From: Pseudonocardia petroleophila
GTDB taxonomy: Bacteria > Actinomycetota > Actinomycetes > Mycobacteriales > Pseudonocardiaceae
Length of the DNA: 64,000 nt
Direction of reading: 5' to 3'
Assembly (NCBI RefSeq): GCF_014235185.1
Contig: NZ_CP060131.1
Location: 2,301,501-2,365,500, forward strand
Shown: in pieces, positions 8,941-19,756 of the stretch
How the letters are laid out: each line of letters begins with the position of its first letter
How positions within the stretch are numbered: the stretch's first letter is position 1
Made by a program: the position numbers and the translations under genes
Notes under the pieces: generated by a model
The model's input: only the letters and a program-made list of their open reading frames with translations
Told to the model about the DNA's origin: nothing
Database searches by the model: none

Positions 8941-10247
8941 CCACCCCCACTCCCGCCGAAGAGCGGATCACGACCGAGGGTCCCGTCTACACCGTCACCG
9001 GTGGCGACTGGGACACACTCCTCGACGAGGACCACGACGACCGCATCGTCATCAACATGGGTCCGCAGCACCCGTCGACGCACGGGGTGCTGCGCCTGGT
9101 GCTCGAGCTCGAGGGCGAGACCGTCACGCAGGCCCGCTCGGTGATCGGGTACCTGCACACGGGCATCGAGAAGAACTGCGAGTACCGCACCTGGACCCAG
9201 GGCGTCACGTTCGTGACGCGCATGGACTACCTCGCGCCGATCTTCAACGAGGTCGGCTACTGCCTCGCCGTCGAGAAGCTGCTCGAGGTCGAGGTGCCGC
9301 GCCGCGCCACCGTCGCGCGCGTGCTGCTCATGGAGCTCAACCGGATCGGCTCGCACCTGGTGTGCCTGGCCACCGGCGGTATGGAGCTGGGCGCGCTCAC
9401 CGGCATGACGGCCGGGTTCCGCGAGCGCGAGGAGGTGCTCCACCTGCTGGAGTTCCTCACCGGGCTGCGGATGAACCACGCCTACGTCCGCCCCGGCGGA
9501 CTCGCGCAGGACTTCCCGGACGGCTGGGAGGAGAAGGTCACCGAGTTCGTGGCCCTCATGCGCTCGCGCCTGCCCGACTACGACAAGCTCCTCACCGGCC
9601 AGCCGATCTGGCGCCAGCGCCTGGAGAACGTCGGCTACCTGCCGCTCGACGGCTGCCTCGCCCTCGGCGCCACCGGCCCGATCCTGCGCTCCGCGGGTCT
9701 GCCGTGGGACCTGCGCAAGGTCGAGCCGTACTGCGGCTACGAGGAGTACGACTTCGAGGTCCCGACGGCCACCGAGGCCGACTGCTACGCCCGCTACCGG
9801 CTGCGCGTCGCCGAGATGCACGAGTCGCTCAAGATCATCGAGCAGGCCGTGCAGAAGATGGAGCCGGGCCCGGTCATGGTCGCCGACCGCAAGGTCGCCT
9901 GGCCCGCGCAGCTCTCCGTCGGCTCCGACGGCATGGGCAACACGCTCGAGCACGTCCGCAAGATCATGGGCCAGTCGATGGAGTCGCTGATCCACCACTT
10001 CAAGCTCGTCACCGAGGGCTTCCACGTCCCGGCCGGGCAGGTCTACACCTCCGTCGAGTCCCCGCGCGGCGAGCTGGGCTTCCACCTGGTCTCCGACGGT
10101 GGCACCCGCCCGGTCCGCGTGCACGTGCGCGAACCCAGCTTCGTGAACCTGCAGACGATGCCGGCGATGAGCGAGGGCGGCATGGTCGCCGACGTCATCG
10201 CGGCCGTCGCGTCGATCGACCCCGTCATGGGAGGCGTGGACCGATGA
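8937..10247 (+). CDS. nuoD: NADH-quinone oxidoreductase subunit D
   Basis: The 49-kDa-type subunit (436 residues) that forms the quinone pocket with NuoB. Motifs: [20 protein letters not shown] near residue 40 (containing the quinone-facing His), [15 protein letters not shown], and the C-terminal segment typical of NiFe-hydrogenase relatives, with [16 protein letters not shown]. It overlaps nuoC by 4 bases (GTGA) and nuoE by 4 (ATGA), so translation is probably coupled. Confidence 0.96.
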   Translation: MTTPTPAEERITTEGPVYTVTGGDWDTLLDEDHDDRIVINMGPQHPSTHGVLRLVLELEGETVTQARSVIGYLHTGIEKNCEYRTWTQGVTFVTRMDYLAPIFNEVGYCLAVEKLLEVEVPRRATVARVLLMELNRIGSHLVCLATGGMELGALTGMTAGFREREEVLHLLEFLTGLRMNHAYVRPGGLAQDFPDGWEEKVTEFVALMRSRLPDYDKLLTGQPIWRQRLENVGYLPLDGCLALGATGPILRSAGLPWDLRKVEPYCGYEEYDFEVPTATEADCYARYRLRVAEMHESLKIIEQAVQKMEPGPVMVADRKVAWPAQLSVGSDGMGNTLEHVRKIMGQSMESLIHHFKLVTEGFHVPAGQVYTSVESPRGELGFHLVSDGGTRPVRVHVREPSFVNLQTMPAMSEGGMVADVIAAVASIDPVMGGVDR

Positions 10248-11038
10248 CCACCCCCAACCCGGAGACGAACGGGCCCGTGGCCGCTCCCGAGGAGCGGCTG
10301 TGGGACGGCCCGGCGCCGCAGTCGCCGGTCAGCCCGGTGTTCGACGAGCTCACGCGGCAGCGCACCAAGGAGATCGTGGCGCAGTACCCGCAGTCGCGGT
10401 CGGCGTTGCTGCCGCTGCTGCACCTCGTGCAGTCCGTCGAGGGGCACGTCAGCCAGGACGGCATCCGCTACTGCGCCGACGCGCTGGAGCTGACCACCGC
10501 CGAGGTGTCCGCGGTCGCCACGTTCTACACGATGTACAAGCGCACGCCGTGCGGCGAGCACCTGGTCAGCGTCTGCACCAACACGCTGTGCGCGGTCCTC
10601 GGCGGCGACGACATCTACACCCGGCTGAAGACGAAGCTGGGTGTGGGCCACGAGGAGACGGCGGGGGAGCCCGGCAGCACCGGCTCGATCACCCTCGAGC
10701 ACGCCGAGTGCCTCGCGGCCTGCGACCTCGCGCCCGTGGTGCAGGTCAACTACGAGTTCTTCGACAACCAGACGGTCGACACCGCCGACGCGCTGGTCGA
10801 CGCGCTGCAGCGCGGCGAGAAGCCGCACCCCACCCGCGGCGCGGCGCTCACCGACTTCCGCACCGTGTCGCTGGAGCTGGCCGGGGTGTTCACCGACCTG
10901 GAGCACACCGTCGAGGGTGCGTCGAGCGCCGTCGAGACCATGCGCGGGGCCCGCCTGGCCACCGACCGGGGCTGGAGCGCCCCGTCGATGCCGGACTCCC
11001 CGCCCGCCTTCCCGAGCCTGCCGGAGAAGAAGTCATGA
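10244..11038 (+). CDS. nuoE: NADH-quinone oxidoreductase subunit E
   Basis: The 24-kDa-type thioredoxin-fold subunit carrying a [2Fe-2S] cluster (N1a). The four cysteines are seen in [10 protein letters not shown] (about 105-114) and [10 protein letters not shown] (about 148-157). At 264 residues it is longer than the roughly 165-220 usual for the family. The excess is a C-terminal region after about residue 210 with no clear fold. Start ATG overlaps the nuoD stop. Confidence 0.95.
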   Translation: MTTPNPETNGPVAAPEERLWDGPAPQSPVSPVFDELTRQRTKEIVAQYPQSRSALLPLLHLVQSVEGHVSQDGIRYCADALELTTAEVSAVATFYTMYKRTPCGEHLVSVCTNTLCAVLGGDDIYTRLKTKLGVGHEETAGEPGSTGSITLEHAECLAACDLAPVVQVNYEFFDNQTVDTADALVDALQRGEKPHPTRGAALTDFRTVSLELAGVFTDLEHTVEGASSAVETMRGARLATDRGWSAPSMPDSPPAFPSLPEKKS

Positions 11039-12327
11039 CCGACATCCTCACGCCGGTGCTCACGCGCCGCTGGCAGTCGCCGCGCTCGTGGTCGCTGGAG
11101 ACCTACGAGCAGCTGGAGGGCTACCAGGCCCTGCGCACCGCGCTGACCGCCCACCCCGACCAGCTGATCCAGCTCGTCAAGGACTCCGGCCTGCGTGGCC
11201 GCGGCGGTGCGGGCTTCCCGACGGGCATGAAGTGGGGCTTCATCCCGCAGGGCCCCGACGGCCCCGGGGCCAAGCCCAAGTACCTGGTGATCAACGCCGA
11301 CGAGGGCGAGCCGGGCACCTGCAAGGACATCCCGACGATGATGGCCGACCCGCACTCGCTCATCGAGGGCTGCATCATCACGAGCTTCGCGATCCGCGCG
11401 AACTTCTGCGCGATCTACATCCGCGGTGAGGCCCTGCACCCGATCCGCCGCGTCCGCAACGCCGTGAACGAGGCGTACGCCCGGGGCTACCTCGGCAAGG
11501 ACATCCTCGGTTCGGGCTTCGACCTCGACATCGTGGTGCACGCCGGCGCCGGGGCCTACATCTGCGGCGAGGAGACGGCACTGCTCGACTCGCTCGAGGG
11601 TCGTCGCGGTCAACCCCGCCTCAAGCCCCCGTTCCCGGCCACGTCCGGTCTGTACGCCTCGCCCACCGTGGTGAACAACGTCGAGACCATCGCGTCGGTT
11701 CCCGCGATCGTGCAGGGCGGCTCGGAGTGGTTCCGGTCGATGGGCACCGAGAAGAGCCCCGGCCCGAAGATCTACTCCGTCTCCGGCCACGTCGAGCGCC
11801 CCGGCCAGTACGAGGCCCCGCTCGGCATCACGCTGCGCCAGCTCCTGGAGCTCGCGGGCGGGATGAAGGGCGGCGTGCCGCTGAAGTTCTGGACCCCCGG
11901 CGGCTCGTCCACCCCGCTGTTCACCGCCGAGCACCTGGACGTCCCCCTGGACTTCGAGGGCGCGGCGGCCGCCGGCTCCATGCTCGGCACCACCGCGGTG
12001 CAGGTCTTCAACGAGACCGTGTCCGTGCCGTGGGCCGTCATGAAGTGGACCGAGTTCTACAAGCACGAGTCGTGCGGCAAGTGCACCCCGTGCCGCGAGG
12101 GCACCTACTGGCTCGTGCAGATCCTGGAGCGGATGGTGGAGGGCCACGGCACCGCCACCGACGTCGAGACGATGCTCGACATCTGCGACAACATCCTCGG
12201 CCGGTCCTTCTGCGCGCTCGGCGACGGCGCCACCAGCCCGATCACCAGCGCCATCAAGTACTTCCGCCAGGAGTTCCTGGACCTGTGCGCGGCGCAGAAC
12301 GTCGAACCCGTTGGAGCAATGGCATGA
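11035..12327 (+). CDS. nuoF: NADH-quinone oxidoreductase subunit F
   Basis: The 430-residue NADH-oxidising subunit. FMN/NADH binding is shown by LRGRGGAGFPTGMKWGF (about 54-70) and GAGAYICGEETALLDSLEG (about 170-188). The [4Fe-4S] N3 cluster is bound by HESCGKCTPCREGT (about 343-356) and a later Cys in RSFCALGDG. It is translationally coupled to nuoE and nuoG by ATGA overlaps. Confidence 0.97.
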   Translation: MTDILTPVLTRRWQSPRSWSLETYEQLEGYQALRTALTAHPDQLIQLVKDSGLRGRGGAGFPTGMKWGFIPQGPDGPGAKPKYLVINADEGEPGTCKDIPTMMADPHSLIEGCIITSFAIRANFCAIYIRGEALHPIRRVRNAVNEAYARGYLGKDILGSGFDLDIVVHAGAGAYICGEETALLDSLEGRRGQPRLKPPFPATSGLYASPTVVNNVETIASVPAIVQGGSEWFRSMGTEKSPGPKIYSVSGHVERPGQYEAPLGITLRQLLELAGGMKGGVPLKFWTPGGSSTPLFTAEHLDVPLDFEGAAAAGSMLGTTAVQVFNETVSVPWAVMKWTEFYKHESCGKCTPCREGTYWLVQILERMVEGHGTATDVETMLDICDNILGRSFCALGDGATSPITSAIKYFRQEFLDLCAAQNVEPVGAMA

Positions 12328-14780
12328 CCTTGACCCAGGACTCGGGCACCGACGCCACGCCCGTCCCCGAGGGGCACGTCCGGCTCACGATCGACGGCCG
12401 CGTGATCGACGCCCCGCAGGGCGAGCTGCTGATCCGCACCTGCGAGCGGCTCGGGATCATCGTCCCGCGCTTCTGCGACCACCCCCTGCTCGACCCGGCC
12501 GGCGCCTGCCGCCAGTGCCTGGTCGAGGTGGAGATGGGCGGGCGCCCGATGCCCAAGCCGCAGGCCAGCTGCACGATGACCGTCGCCGACGGGATGGTCG
12601 TCAAGACCCAGCACACCTCCGCGGTGGCCGAGAAGGCCCAGGCCGGGGTGATGGAGCTGCTGCTCATCAACCACCCGCTCGACTGCCCGATCTGCGACAA
12701 GGGCGGCGAGTGCCCCCTGCAGAACCAGGCGATGACGTCGGGGCGCACCGACTCGCGCTTCGAGGAGACCAAGCGGACGTTCCCCAAGCCGCTCCCGATC
12801 TCCTCGCAGGTGCTGCTCGACCGCGAGCGCTGCGTCCTGTGCCAGCGCTGCACCCGGTTCTCCGAGGAGATCGCCGGCGACCCGTTCATCGAGCTGCTGG
12901 AGCGGGGCGCGCAGCAGCAGGTCGGCGTCGCCGACGACAAGCCGTTCCAGAGCTACTACTCGGGCAACACGATCCAGATCTGCCCGGTCGGCGCGCTCAC
13001 CAGCGCGGCCTACCGCTTCCGGTCCCGCCCGTTCGACCTGAAGTCGACCCCCGGCGTCACCGAGCACGACTCGAGCGGGGCCGCGATCCGCGTCGACACC
13101 CGCCGCGGCACGGTGCTGCGCCGCCTCGCCGGCAACGACCCCGAGGTCAACGAGGAGTGGATCGACGACCGCACCCGGTTCGCGTTCCGCTACCTGTCGT
13201 CGGCGGGCCGGATCACGCGGCCGATGGTCCGCGGCGCCGACGGCGTGCTGGCCGAGACGTCCTGGACCGACGCGCTCGCCGTCGCCGCGCAGGGTCTCGC
13301 CGCCGCCCGCGAGGGGGGCATCGGGGTGCTGGCCGGTGGCCGGCTCACCGTCGAGGACGCCTACGCCTACGGCAAGTTCGCCCGCGTCGCCGCCGGCACC
13401 AACGACGTCGACTTCCGCGCCCGGCCGCACTCGGCCGAGGAGCTGGACTTCCTGGCCAGCCACGTCGTCGGGCAGGGCCCGGAGACGCTGAGCTACACGC
13501 GGCTCGAGGCCGCCCCCGCCGTGCTGTGCGTCGCGCTGGAGCCGGAGGAGGAGGCGCCCGTCGTCTTCCTCCGCCTGCGCAAGGCCGCCCGCAAGCACGG
13601 GCAGCGGGTCTTCCACCTCGGCCAGTGGACCACCCCCGCGGTGGAGCGCACCTCGCCCGAGACCGGCGCGGCCTCGCCCGCCGCGAAGGACAACCTCGTC
13701 CCGGCCGTGCCGGGGGCCGAGGCCGCGGTGCTGGCCGAGCTCCCCGCGCACGTCGTCGAGGCGCTCACCGGCGGCGGGGTCATCCTCGTCGGCGAGCGCG
13801 CCGCCGAGGTGCCCGGCCTGTACTCCGCGGTCGCGGCGCTCGGCGCCCGCACCGGCGCGGCGGTCGGCTGGGTGCCGCGCCGCGCGGGGGACCGCGGGGC
13901 GCTCGAGGCCGGCGCGGTGCCGAACCTGCTGCCCGGCGGGCGCCCGGTGGCCGACGCCGCCGCGCGCGCCGAGGTCGAGACGGCATGGGGCCTCGCCGCG
14001 GGGAGCCTGCCGGCCACCCCGGGCCGCGGCACCGCCGAGATCCTCACCGCCGCGGCCGACGGCGAGCTCGCCGCGCTGGTCGTCGGCGGGCTCGACCCCT
14101 ACGACCTGGCCGACCCGGCCGCGGCGATCACCGCGCTGCGCGAGGTCGGGTTCCTGGTGAGCCTGGAGATGCACACCTCCGCGGTCACCGAGCTGGCCGA
14201 CGTCGTGCTCCCGGTGGCCCCCGACGCGCACCGCGGCGGCAGCTACGTCAACTGGGAGGGCCGCCGTCGCGGGTTCGAGCCCGCCCTGGACGCCAGCGGC
14301 GTGCTCCCGGACTGCCGGGTGCTCGACACCCTGGCCGTCGAGATGGACGTCGACCTGTTCACGCAGACCCCGGCGGCCGCCGGGGGCGAGCTCGACCGCC
14401 TCGGTCGCCGCTCGGGTGCCGCCCCCGCGGCCCCGACCGCGGCGCCCGGTGAGCCGAAGCGGCCCACGTCGCCCGGCCAGGCGGTGCTCGCCACCTGGCG
14501 CCAGCTGATCGACCGCGCCAGCCTGTCCGTCGACGAGCCGGCGCTGGCCGGCACGGCGCGCCCGGCGCTGGTGCGGGTCAACGCGGCCACCGCCGAGCGC
14601 CTCGGGCTCACCGAGGGCGCCCCGGCGACCGTCCGCACCGCGCGCGGCATGATCACGCTGCCGGTGGCGCTGACCGATCTCCCCGACGGCGTCGTGTGGC
14701 TGCCGGGCAACTCCGGTGACTCCCGCGTCCGCGCGCTGCTCGGCGCCGGGCACGGCGACCTGGTGGAGGTGACCGCATGA
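12324..14780 (+). CDS. nuoG: NADH-quinone oxidoreductase subunit G
   Basis: The 818-residue Fe-S electron-wire subunit. N-terminal [2Fe-2S] ligands lie in [20 protein letters not shown]; further clusters lie in [17 protein letters not shown] and [11 protein letters not shown], with ICPVGAL closing the last. From about residue 225 a molybdopterin-oxidoreductase-like domain follows (no molybdenum expected), ending in a molydopterin-binding-like C-terminal domain. An Ala/Pro-rich linker near residue 690-715 ([18 protein letters not shown]) separates the last two parts. Confidence 0.96.
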   Translation: MTLTQDSGTDATPVPEGHVRLTIDGRVIDAPQGELLIRTCERLGIIVPRFCDHPLLDPAGACRQCLVEVEMGGRPMPKPQASCTMTVADGMVVKTQHTSAVAEKAQAGVMELLLINHPLDCPICDKGGECPLQNQAMTSGRTDSRFEETKRTFPKPLPISSQVLLDRERCVLCQRCTRFSEEIAGDPFIELLERGAQQQVGVADDKPFQSYYSGNTIQICPVGALTSAAYRFRSRPFDLKSTPGVTEHDSSGAAIRVDTRRGTVLRRLAGNDPEVNEEWIDDRTRFAFRYLSSAGRITRPMVRGADGVLAETSWTDALAVAAQGLAAAREGGIGVLAGGRLTVEDAYAYGKFARVAAGTNDVDFRARPHSAEELDFLASHVVGQGPETLSYTRLEAAPAVLCVALEPEEEAPVVFLRLRKAARKHGQRVFHLGQWTTPAVERTSPETGAASPAAKDNLVPAVPGAEAAVLAELPAHVVEALTGGGVILVGERAAEVPGLYSAVAALGARTGAAVGWVPRRAGDRGALEAGAVPNLLPGGRPVADAAARAEVETAWGLAAGSLPATPGRGTAEILTAAADGELAALVVGGLDPYDLADPAAAITALREVGFLVSLEMHTSAVTELADVVLPVAPDAHRGGSYVNWEGRRRGFEPALDASGVLPDCRVLDTLAVEMDVDLFTQTPAAAGGELDRLGRRSGAAPAAPTAAPGEPKRPTSPGQAVLATWRQLIDRASLSVDEPALAGTARPALVRVNAATAERLGLTEGAPATVRTARGMITLPVALTDLPDGVVWLPGNSGDSRVRALLGAGHGDLVEVTA

Positions 14781-16087
14781 TCTCCTACCTCGCGCAGGAG
14801 CCCGAGCCGGTGGAGGGGTTGACCCGGACCCAGCAGCTGCTGGCCGACGACCCGATCTGGCTGGTCTTGCTGAAGGTCGTGGTGCTGTTCGCGATCGGCG
14901 TGGTCCTGACGCTCGTCATGATCAACGCCGAGCGCAAGGTGGTGGGGCGGATGCAGCAGCGTCCCGGCCCCAACCGCACCGGACCGGGCGGATGGCTCCA
15001 GTCCTTGGCCGACGGGCTCAAGCTCGCGTTCAAGGAGGACATCATGCCGGTGATGGCCGACAAGAAGATCTACTTCATCGCGCCGGTCATCTCCACGATC
15101 CCCGCCTTCGTCGCGTTCTCGGTGATCCCGTTCGGCGGCGAGGTCACGATCTTCGGCGAGCAGACGGTGCTGCAGCTGGTCGACCTGCCGGTCGGCGTGC
15201 TGCTCGTGCTGGCCTGCGCCTCGATCGGCGTCTACGGGATCGTGCTCGGCGGCTGGGCGTCCGGCTCGCCGTACCCGCTGCTGGCCGCGCTCCGCTCGGC
15301 CGCCCAGGTCATCTCCTACGAGATCGCGCTCGGGCTCTCGATCGTCGCCGTCATCCTCTACGCGGGCTCGCTGTCCACCGCTGACATCGTCGCCTCGCAG
15401 GCGTCCGGCTGGTACTTCTGGCTGCTCATCCCCAGCTTCGTGGTCTTCGTGATCTCGATGGTCGGCGAGACCAACCGCGCCCCGTTCGACCTCCCCGAGG
15501 CCGAGTCGGAGCTGGTCGGCGGCTTCCACACCGAGTACTCGTCGCTGAAGTTCGCGCTGTTCTTCCTGGCCGAGTACGTCAACATGGTCACGGTCTCGGC
15601 GATGGCCACCACGCTGTTCCTCGGTGGTGGGCAGATCCCGTTCGTCCCGGCGTTCATCGCCGACAACGGGTGGCTGCAGTTCGTCGCCTTCCTGATCAAG
15701 ATGTCGATCTTCCTGTTCCTCTTCATCTGGCTGCGCGGCACGCTGCCCCGCCTGCGCTACGACCAGTTCATGAAGCTGGGCTGGAAGGTCCTGGTCCCGA
15801 TCAGCCTGATGTGGATCGTCGTGATCTTCGCGATCCGGGTGTTCCGCAGCAGCGAGAACAGCCTGGCCTCGCTGCTGGTCACGATCGGCATCATCCTGGC
15901 CGTCGTCCTGATCATCGCGTTCCTGGTGCCCGAGCGGTCGCAGCCCGAGCAGGTGGTGGAGCTCGCCTCCGACTACCCGGTGCCGCCGCTCGACCTCGCC
16001 GTGCCGACGCCGTCGCGCCACAAGCTGCGCCCCCGCGCGGCCCGCGAGCCGGCGCTCGCCGCATCCGACCCGAAGGAGGCCGAGTAG
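14777..16087 (+). CDS. nuoH: NADH-quinone oxidoreductase subunit H
   Basis: A 436-residue membrane subunit at the junction of the arms, with about eight helices, lining the quinone channel. Characteristic motifs are [19 protein letters not shown] (about 54-72), the loop [20 protein letters not shown] (about 232-251) and [16 protein letters not shown] cytoplasmic C-terminal tail of about 50 residues follows the last helix. It overlaps nuoG by 4 bases and nuoI begins directly after its stop. Confidence 0.97.
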   Translation: MISYLAQEPEPVEGLTRTQQLLADDPIWLVLLKVVVLFAIGVVLTLVMINAERKVVGRMQQRPGPNRTGPGGWLQSLADGLKLAFKEDIMPVMADKKIYFIAPVISTIPAFVAFSVIPFGGEVTIFGEQTVLQLVDLPVGVLLVLACASIGVYGIVLGGWASGSPYPLLAALRSAAQVISYEIALGLSIVAVILYAGSLSTADIVASQASGWYFWLLIPSFVVFVISMVGETNRAPFDLPEAESELVGGFHTEYSSLKFALFFLAEYVNMVTVSAMATTLFLGGGQIPFVPAFIADNGWLQFVAFLIKMSIFLFLFIWLRGTLPRLRYDQFMKLGWKVLVPISLMWIVVIFAIRVFRSSENSLASLLVTIGIILAVVLIIAFLVPERSQPEQVVELASDYPVPPLDLAVPTPSRHKLRPRAAREPALAASDPKEAE

Positions 16088-16627
16088 ATGTTCGAGTTCT
16101 TCAAGGGCTTCGGTGTCACCTTCTCGACGATGTTCAAGAAGGTCGTCACCGAGGAGTACCCCGAGAACTTCCCGCCCGCGGCCCCCCGGTACCACGGGCG
16201 GCACCAGCTCAACCGGCACCCGGACGGGCTGGAGAAGTGCGTGGGCTGCGAGCTCTGCGCCTGGGCCTGCCCGGCCGACGCGATCTACGTCGAGGGCGGC
16301 GACAACACCGAGGAGGAGCGCTACTCCCCGGGGGAGCGCTACGGCGCGATCTACCAGATCAACTACCTGCGCTGCATCGGCTGCGGCCTATGCATCGAGG
16401 CCTGCCCCACGCGGTCGCTCACGATGACCAACTTCTACGAGATGGCCGACGACGACCGGCAGAACCTGATCTACACCAAGGAGCAGCTCATGGCGCCGCT
16501 GCTGCCCGGCATGGAGCAGCCCCCGCACCCGATGCGGCTCGGCGAGAACGAGCAGGACTACTACGTCCAGGGGCCGTCGCTCGCCAAGGTCGACGTCACG
16601 GCGGTCGCCGCGGAGTCGGGCCGGTGA
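16088..16627 (+). CDS. nuoI: NADH-quinone oxidoreductase subunit I
   Basis: A 179-residue ferredoxin-like subunit with two [4Fe-4S] clusters (N6a, N6b). The motifs are [17 protein letters not shown] (about 53-69) and [18 protein letters not shown] (about 98-115). It links NuoG clusters to N2 in NuoB. ATG immediately follows the nuoH stop. Confidence 0.97.
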   Translation: MFEFFKGFGVTFSTMFKKVVTEEYPENFPPAAPRYHGRHQLNRHPDGLEKCVGCELCAWACPADAIYVEGGDNTEEERYSPGERYGAIYQINYLRCIGCGLCIEACPTRSLTMTNFYEMADDDRQNLIYTKEQLMAPLLPGMEQPPHPMRLGENEQDYYVQGPSLAKVDVTAVAAESGR

Positions 16628-17451
16628 GCGTCCTCGCGCAGGAGGCCGCCGGTGCCGTGAGCACCGGCGAGGCCATCGTCTTCTGGATCCTCGGGCCGAT
16701 CGCGCTGGCCTGCGCGATCGGCATGATCTTCGTGCGCAGCGCGGTCCACTCGGCGCTGCTGCTGGTGTCCACGATGTTCTGCCTGGCGGTGTTCTACATC
16801 GTCCAGTCGGCGCCGTTCCTCGGCTTCGTGCAGATCATCGTCTACACCGGCGCCGTGATGATGCTGTTCCTGTTCGTGCTGATGCTGGTCGGGCGCGACA
16901 GCTCCGACTCGGTGGTCGAGGTGCTCCGCGGGCAGCGGGTCGCCGGTCTGCTGCTCGGCGTCGGCCTCGCGGTGCTGCTGGTCGCGGGCCTGTCCCGCGC
17001 GCTGGTCTCGGTCGAGCCCGCCGGGCTCGCCGCGGGCGGCGCCGGCAGCGGCAACAACGTCGTCGGGCTCGGAGAGCTGATCTTCGGCGACTACGTCTAC
17101 GCCTTCGAGCTCACCGCCGCGCTGCTGATGACCGCCGCGCTCGGCGCGCTGGTCTTCGCGCTCGCGCAGTCCACCGCCCACGACAAGCGCGGCCAGCGGG
17201 CCACGGTGATCGCCCGCCTGCGCGGCGAGCACGCCCGGATCTCCCCGCTGCCCGGCCCCGGCGTCTTCGCCACGGCCAACTCGGTGGCGGTCCCGGCGCT
17301 CCTGCCCGACGGCTCGATCGCCCCCGAGTCCCTCTCGGAGATCATCGACGCCACCCCGGTCCGCGACATCGAGCAGTACGACCCCGACGCCCACGCGTTG
17401 ACCGGCCGGTCCGCGGCCGCCGACGAGTCCGGGAAGCAGGACGACCAGTGA
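16624..17451 (+). CDS. nuoJ: NADH-quinone oxidoreductase subunit J
   Basis: A 275-residue membrane subunit with five helices. The conserved third helix region is [20 protein letters not shown] (about 76-95), containing the pi-bulge-forming segment of complex I. GTG overlaps nuoI by 4 bases. A hydrophilic C-terminal tail of about 80 residues extends past the last helix, as in other actinobacterial NuoJ proteins. Confidence 0.95.
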   Translation: MSVLAQEAAGAVSTGEAIVFWILGPIALACAIGMIFVRSAVHSALLLVSTMFCLAVFYIVQSAPFLGFVQIIVYTGAVMMLFLFVLMLVGRDSSDSVVEVLRGQRVAGLLLGVGLAVLLVAGLSRALVSVEPAGLAAGGAGSGNNVVGLGELIFGDYVYAFELTAALLMTAALGALVFALAQSTAHDKRGQRATVIARLRGEHARISPLPGPGVFATANSVAVPALLPDGSIAPESLSEIIDATPVRDIEQYDPDAHALTGRSAAADESGKQDDQ

Positions 17452-17747
17452 CCCCCACGTACTACCTCCTGCTCTCGGCGCTGCTGTTCTCCGTCGGCGC
17501 CGTCGGTGTGCTCGTGCGGCGCAACGCGATCGTCGTGTTCATGTGCATCGAGCTGATGCTCAACGCGGTGAACCTGACCCTGGTCACCTTCTCGCGGATC
17601 AACGGCGACCTGAACGGGCAGGTCATCGCGCTGTTCGTGATGGTCGTCGCCGCCTGTGAGGTCGTGGTCGGTCTCGCGATCATCATGTCGATCTTCCGGT
17701 CCCGCCGGAGCGCCTCGATCGACGACGCCAACCTGCTCAAGTACTGA
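17448..17747 (+). CDS. nuoK: NADH-quinone oxidoreductase subunit K
   Basis: A 99-residue subunit with three membrane helices. It has the family motifs [20 protein letters not shown] and the helix-2 segment [12 protein letters not shown] with the conserved intramembrane Glu in the proton path. GTG overlaps nuoJ by 4 bases. 68 bases then separate it from nuoL, the only real gap inside the operon. Confidence 0.96.
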   Translation: MTPTYYLLLSALLFSVGAVGVLVRRNAIVVFMCIELMLNAVNLTLVTFSRINGDLNGQVIALFVMVVAACEVVVGLAIIMSIFRSRRSASIDDANLLKY

Positions 17748-17815
17748 GTCCCCGACGTGCCCACCACTGGAGTGCTCCCCGTGCCCAGCCCTGTCCCCCC
17801 GCGTGAGGTGACCCG

Positions 17816-19756
17816 ATGACGGAGTTGCCCGAGGTCGGGGCCGCCACAGGCGCCGCCTCTCTCGCGTGGCTGCTGTTCGTCCTCCCCGCCGTCGGCGCCC
17901 TGCTGCTGTTCGTCGCGGGTAGAAGGGCCAACGCCTGGGGCCACTGGCTCGGCGTGCTCACCGTGCTCGCGTCGTTCGGCGTCGGGCTGGCGATCTTCCT
18001 GGAGACGGTCGGGCTGCCCGCCGCGGAGCGCACCCGCGAGCTCTCGCTGTTCGACTGGATCTCCGTCGCCGGGCTGAACATCGACTTCGGCCTGCGCCTG
18101 GACCCGCTGTCGCTGACGTTCGTGCTGCTCATCACCGGTGTCGGGTCGCTGATCCACATCTACTCGATCGGCTACATGAGCCACGACCCCGGCCGCCGCC
18201 GCTTCTTCGGGCAGCTCAACCTGTTCGTCGCGGCGATGCTGCTGCTGGTGCTGGGCAACAACTTCGTGATGCTCTACCTCGGCTGGGAGGGCGTCGGCCT
18301 GGCGTCCTACCTGCTGATCGGCTTCTACCAGGACCGCCCGTCCGCGGCCACGGCCGCCAAGAAGGCGTTCCTGATGAACCGCGTCGGTGACGTCGGGCTG
18401 GCCGTCGCGATCTTCATCCTGTGGACGCAGCTCGGGACGCTGCAGTACACCGAGGTCTTCGCGTCCATCGGGCAGGTCGACCCGGGCGCGGTCCTCGCGA
18501 TCACGCTGCTGCTCCTGCTCGGGGCGTGCGGCAAGTCGGGCCAGTTCCCCCTGCAGTCCTGGCTGCCGGACGCGATGGAGGGCCCCACGCCGGTCTCCGC
18601 GCTGATCCACGCGGCGACGATGGTCACCGCGGGCGTCTACCTGATCGCCCGGTCGTCCCCGATCTACGACCTGTCGGAGACCGGGCGACTGGTCGTCGCG
18701 ATCATCGGCGTCATCACGCTGCTGATCGGCGCGATCATCGGCTGCGCCTACGACGACATCAAGAAGGTGCTGGCCTACTCCACGGTCAGCCAGATCGGCT
18801 ACATGATCCTGGCCGTCGGCCTCGGCCCGGCCGGGTACGCGCTGGGCATCTTCCACCTGCTCACCCACGGCTTCTTCAAGGCGGGCCTGTTCCTCGGGGC
18901 GGGCTCGGTGATGCACGCGATGCACGACGACGTCGACATGCGCCGCTACGGCGGGCTCGCCCGGTACATGCCGATCACGTTCGTCACGTTCGGCCTGGGC
19001 TACCTCGCGCTGATCGGCTTCCCGTTCCTGTCCGGCTACTTCTCCAAGGACGAGATCATCGCCGCGGCGTTCGACTCGCCGGGCTGGCAGGGCTACGTCT
19101 TCGGCGGGGCCGCACTGCTGGCCGCGGGGCTCACCGCGTTCTACATGACCCGCCTGATGCTCATGACCTTCTTCGGCGAGAAGCGCTGGAAGGACCTGAA
19201 GTCGGCCGACGGGCAGGACTACCACCCGCACGAGTCGCCGCTGTCGATGACGGTGCCGATGATCGTGCTGGCGTTCGGCTCGGTCTTCGCGGGCTTCCTG
19301 CTCTACAACGGCAAGGTCCTGGAGGAGTGGCTGGCCCCCTCGATCGGTGAGCTGGTGGAGCGCGAGGCCAACGCCGTGCCGCACGCGCTGACCCCGTTCC
19401 TGGTCGTCGGGATCTCGGTGCTCGGCGTGCTGGTCGCCGTCGCGACCAACCGGCGCACGCCCGTCGAGCGGCCGGAGCGCGTGTCGCTGCCGGTGCGCGC
19501 GGCCCGGCGCGACCTCTACGCCAACGCGGTCAACGAGGCCCTCATCGCGCGGCCGGGCACCTGGCTCACCCGCGCGCTGGTGTTCGTCGACAACCGGGGC
19601 GTCGACGGGGTCGTCAACGGCACCGCAGCCCTGCTCGGCGGCAGCTCCGGACGCCTGAGAAGGTTGCAGACCGGGTTCGTCCGGTCCTACGCGCTGTCCA
19701 TGCTCGGCGGCACGGTGCTCGTCATCGCGGCCCTGCTCGCGGTGAGGTTCGTCTGA
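17816..19756 (+). CDS. nuoL: NADH-quinone oxidoreductase subunit L
   Basis: The distal antiporter-like proton-pump subunit, 646 residues. The Mrp-like domain includes YLGWEGVGLASYLLIGFY (about 155-172), KSGQFPLQSWLPDAMEGPTP (about 239-258) and the pumping lysines/His on TM7-TM12 (for example DDIKKVLAYSTVSQIGYM). The long lateral helix occupies the C-terminal third. The start has GAGG at 17805-17808 seven bases upstream, as expected after the gap behind nuoK. Confidence 0.96.
   Translation: MTELPEVGAATGAASLAWLLFVLPAVGALLLFVAGRRANAWGHWLGVLTVLASFGVGLAIFLETVGLPAAERTRELSLFDWISVAGLNIDFGLRLDPLSLTFVLLITGVGSLIHIYSIGYMSHDPGRRRFFGQLNLFVAAMLLLVLGNNFVMLYLGWEGVGLASYLLIGFYQDRPSAATAAKKAFLMNRVGDVGLAVAIFILWTQLGTLQYTEVFASIGQVDPGAVLAITLLLLLGACGKSGQFPLQSWLPDAMEGPTPVSALIHAATMVTAGVYLIARSSPIYDLSETGRLVVAIIGVITLLIGAIIGCAYDDIKKVLAYSTVSQIGYMILAVGLGPAGYALGIFHLLTHGFFKAGLFLGAGSVMHAMHDDVDMRRYGGLARYMPITFVTFGLGYLALIGFPFLSGYFSKDEIIAAAFDSPGWQGYVFGGAALLAAGLTAFYMTRLMLMTFFGEKRWKDLKSADGQDYHPHESPLSMTVPMIVLAFGSVFAGFLLYNGKVLEEWLAPSIGELVEREANAVPHALTPFLVVGISVLGVLVAVATNRRTPVERPERVSLPVRAARRDLYANAVNEALIARPGTWLTRALVFVDNRGVDGVVNGTAALLGGSSGRLRRLQTGFVRSYALSMLGGTVLVIAALLAVRFV

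Noticed and set aside
12105..14753. An 882-codon open frame antisense to nuoG, and similar long antisense frames elsewhere
   Set aside because: High-GC coding DNA leaves long opposite-strand frames open. Their translations are low-complexity (Gly/Ala/Arg/Val) with no motifs, whereas nuoG is clearly conserved.
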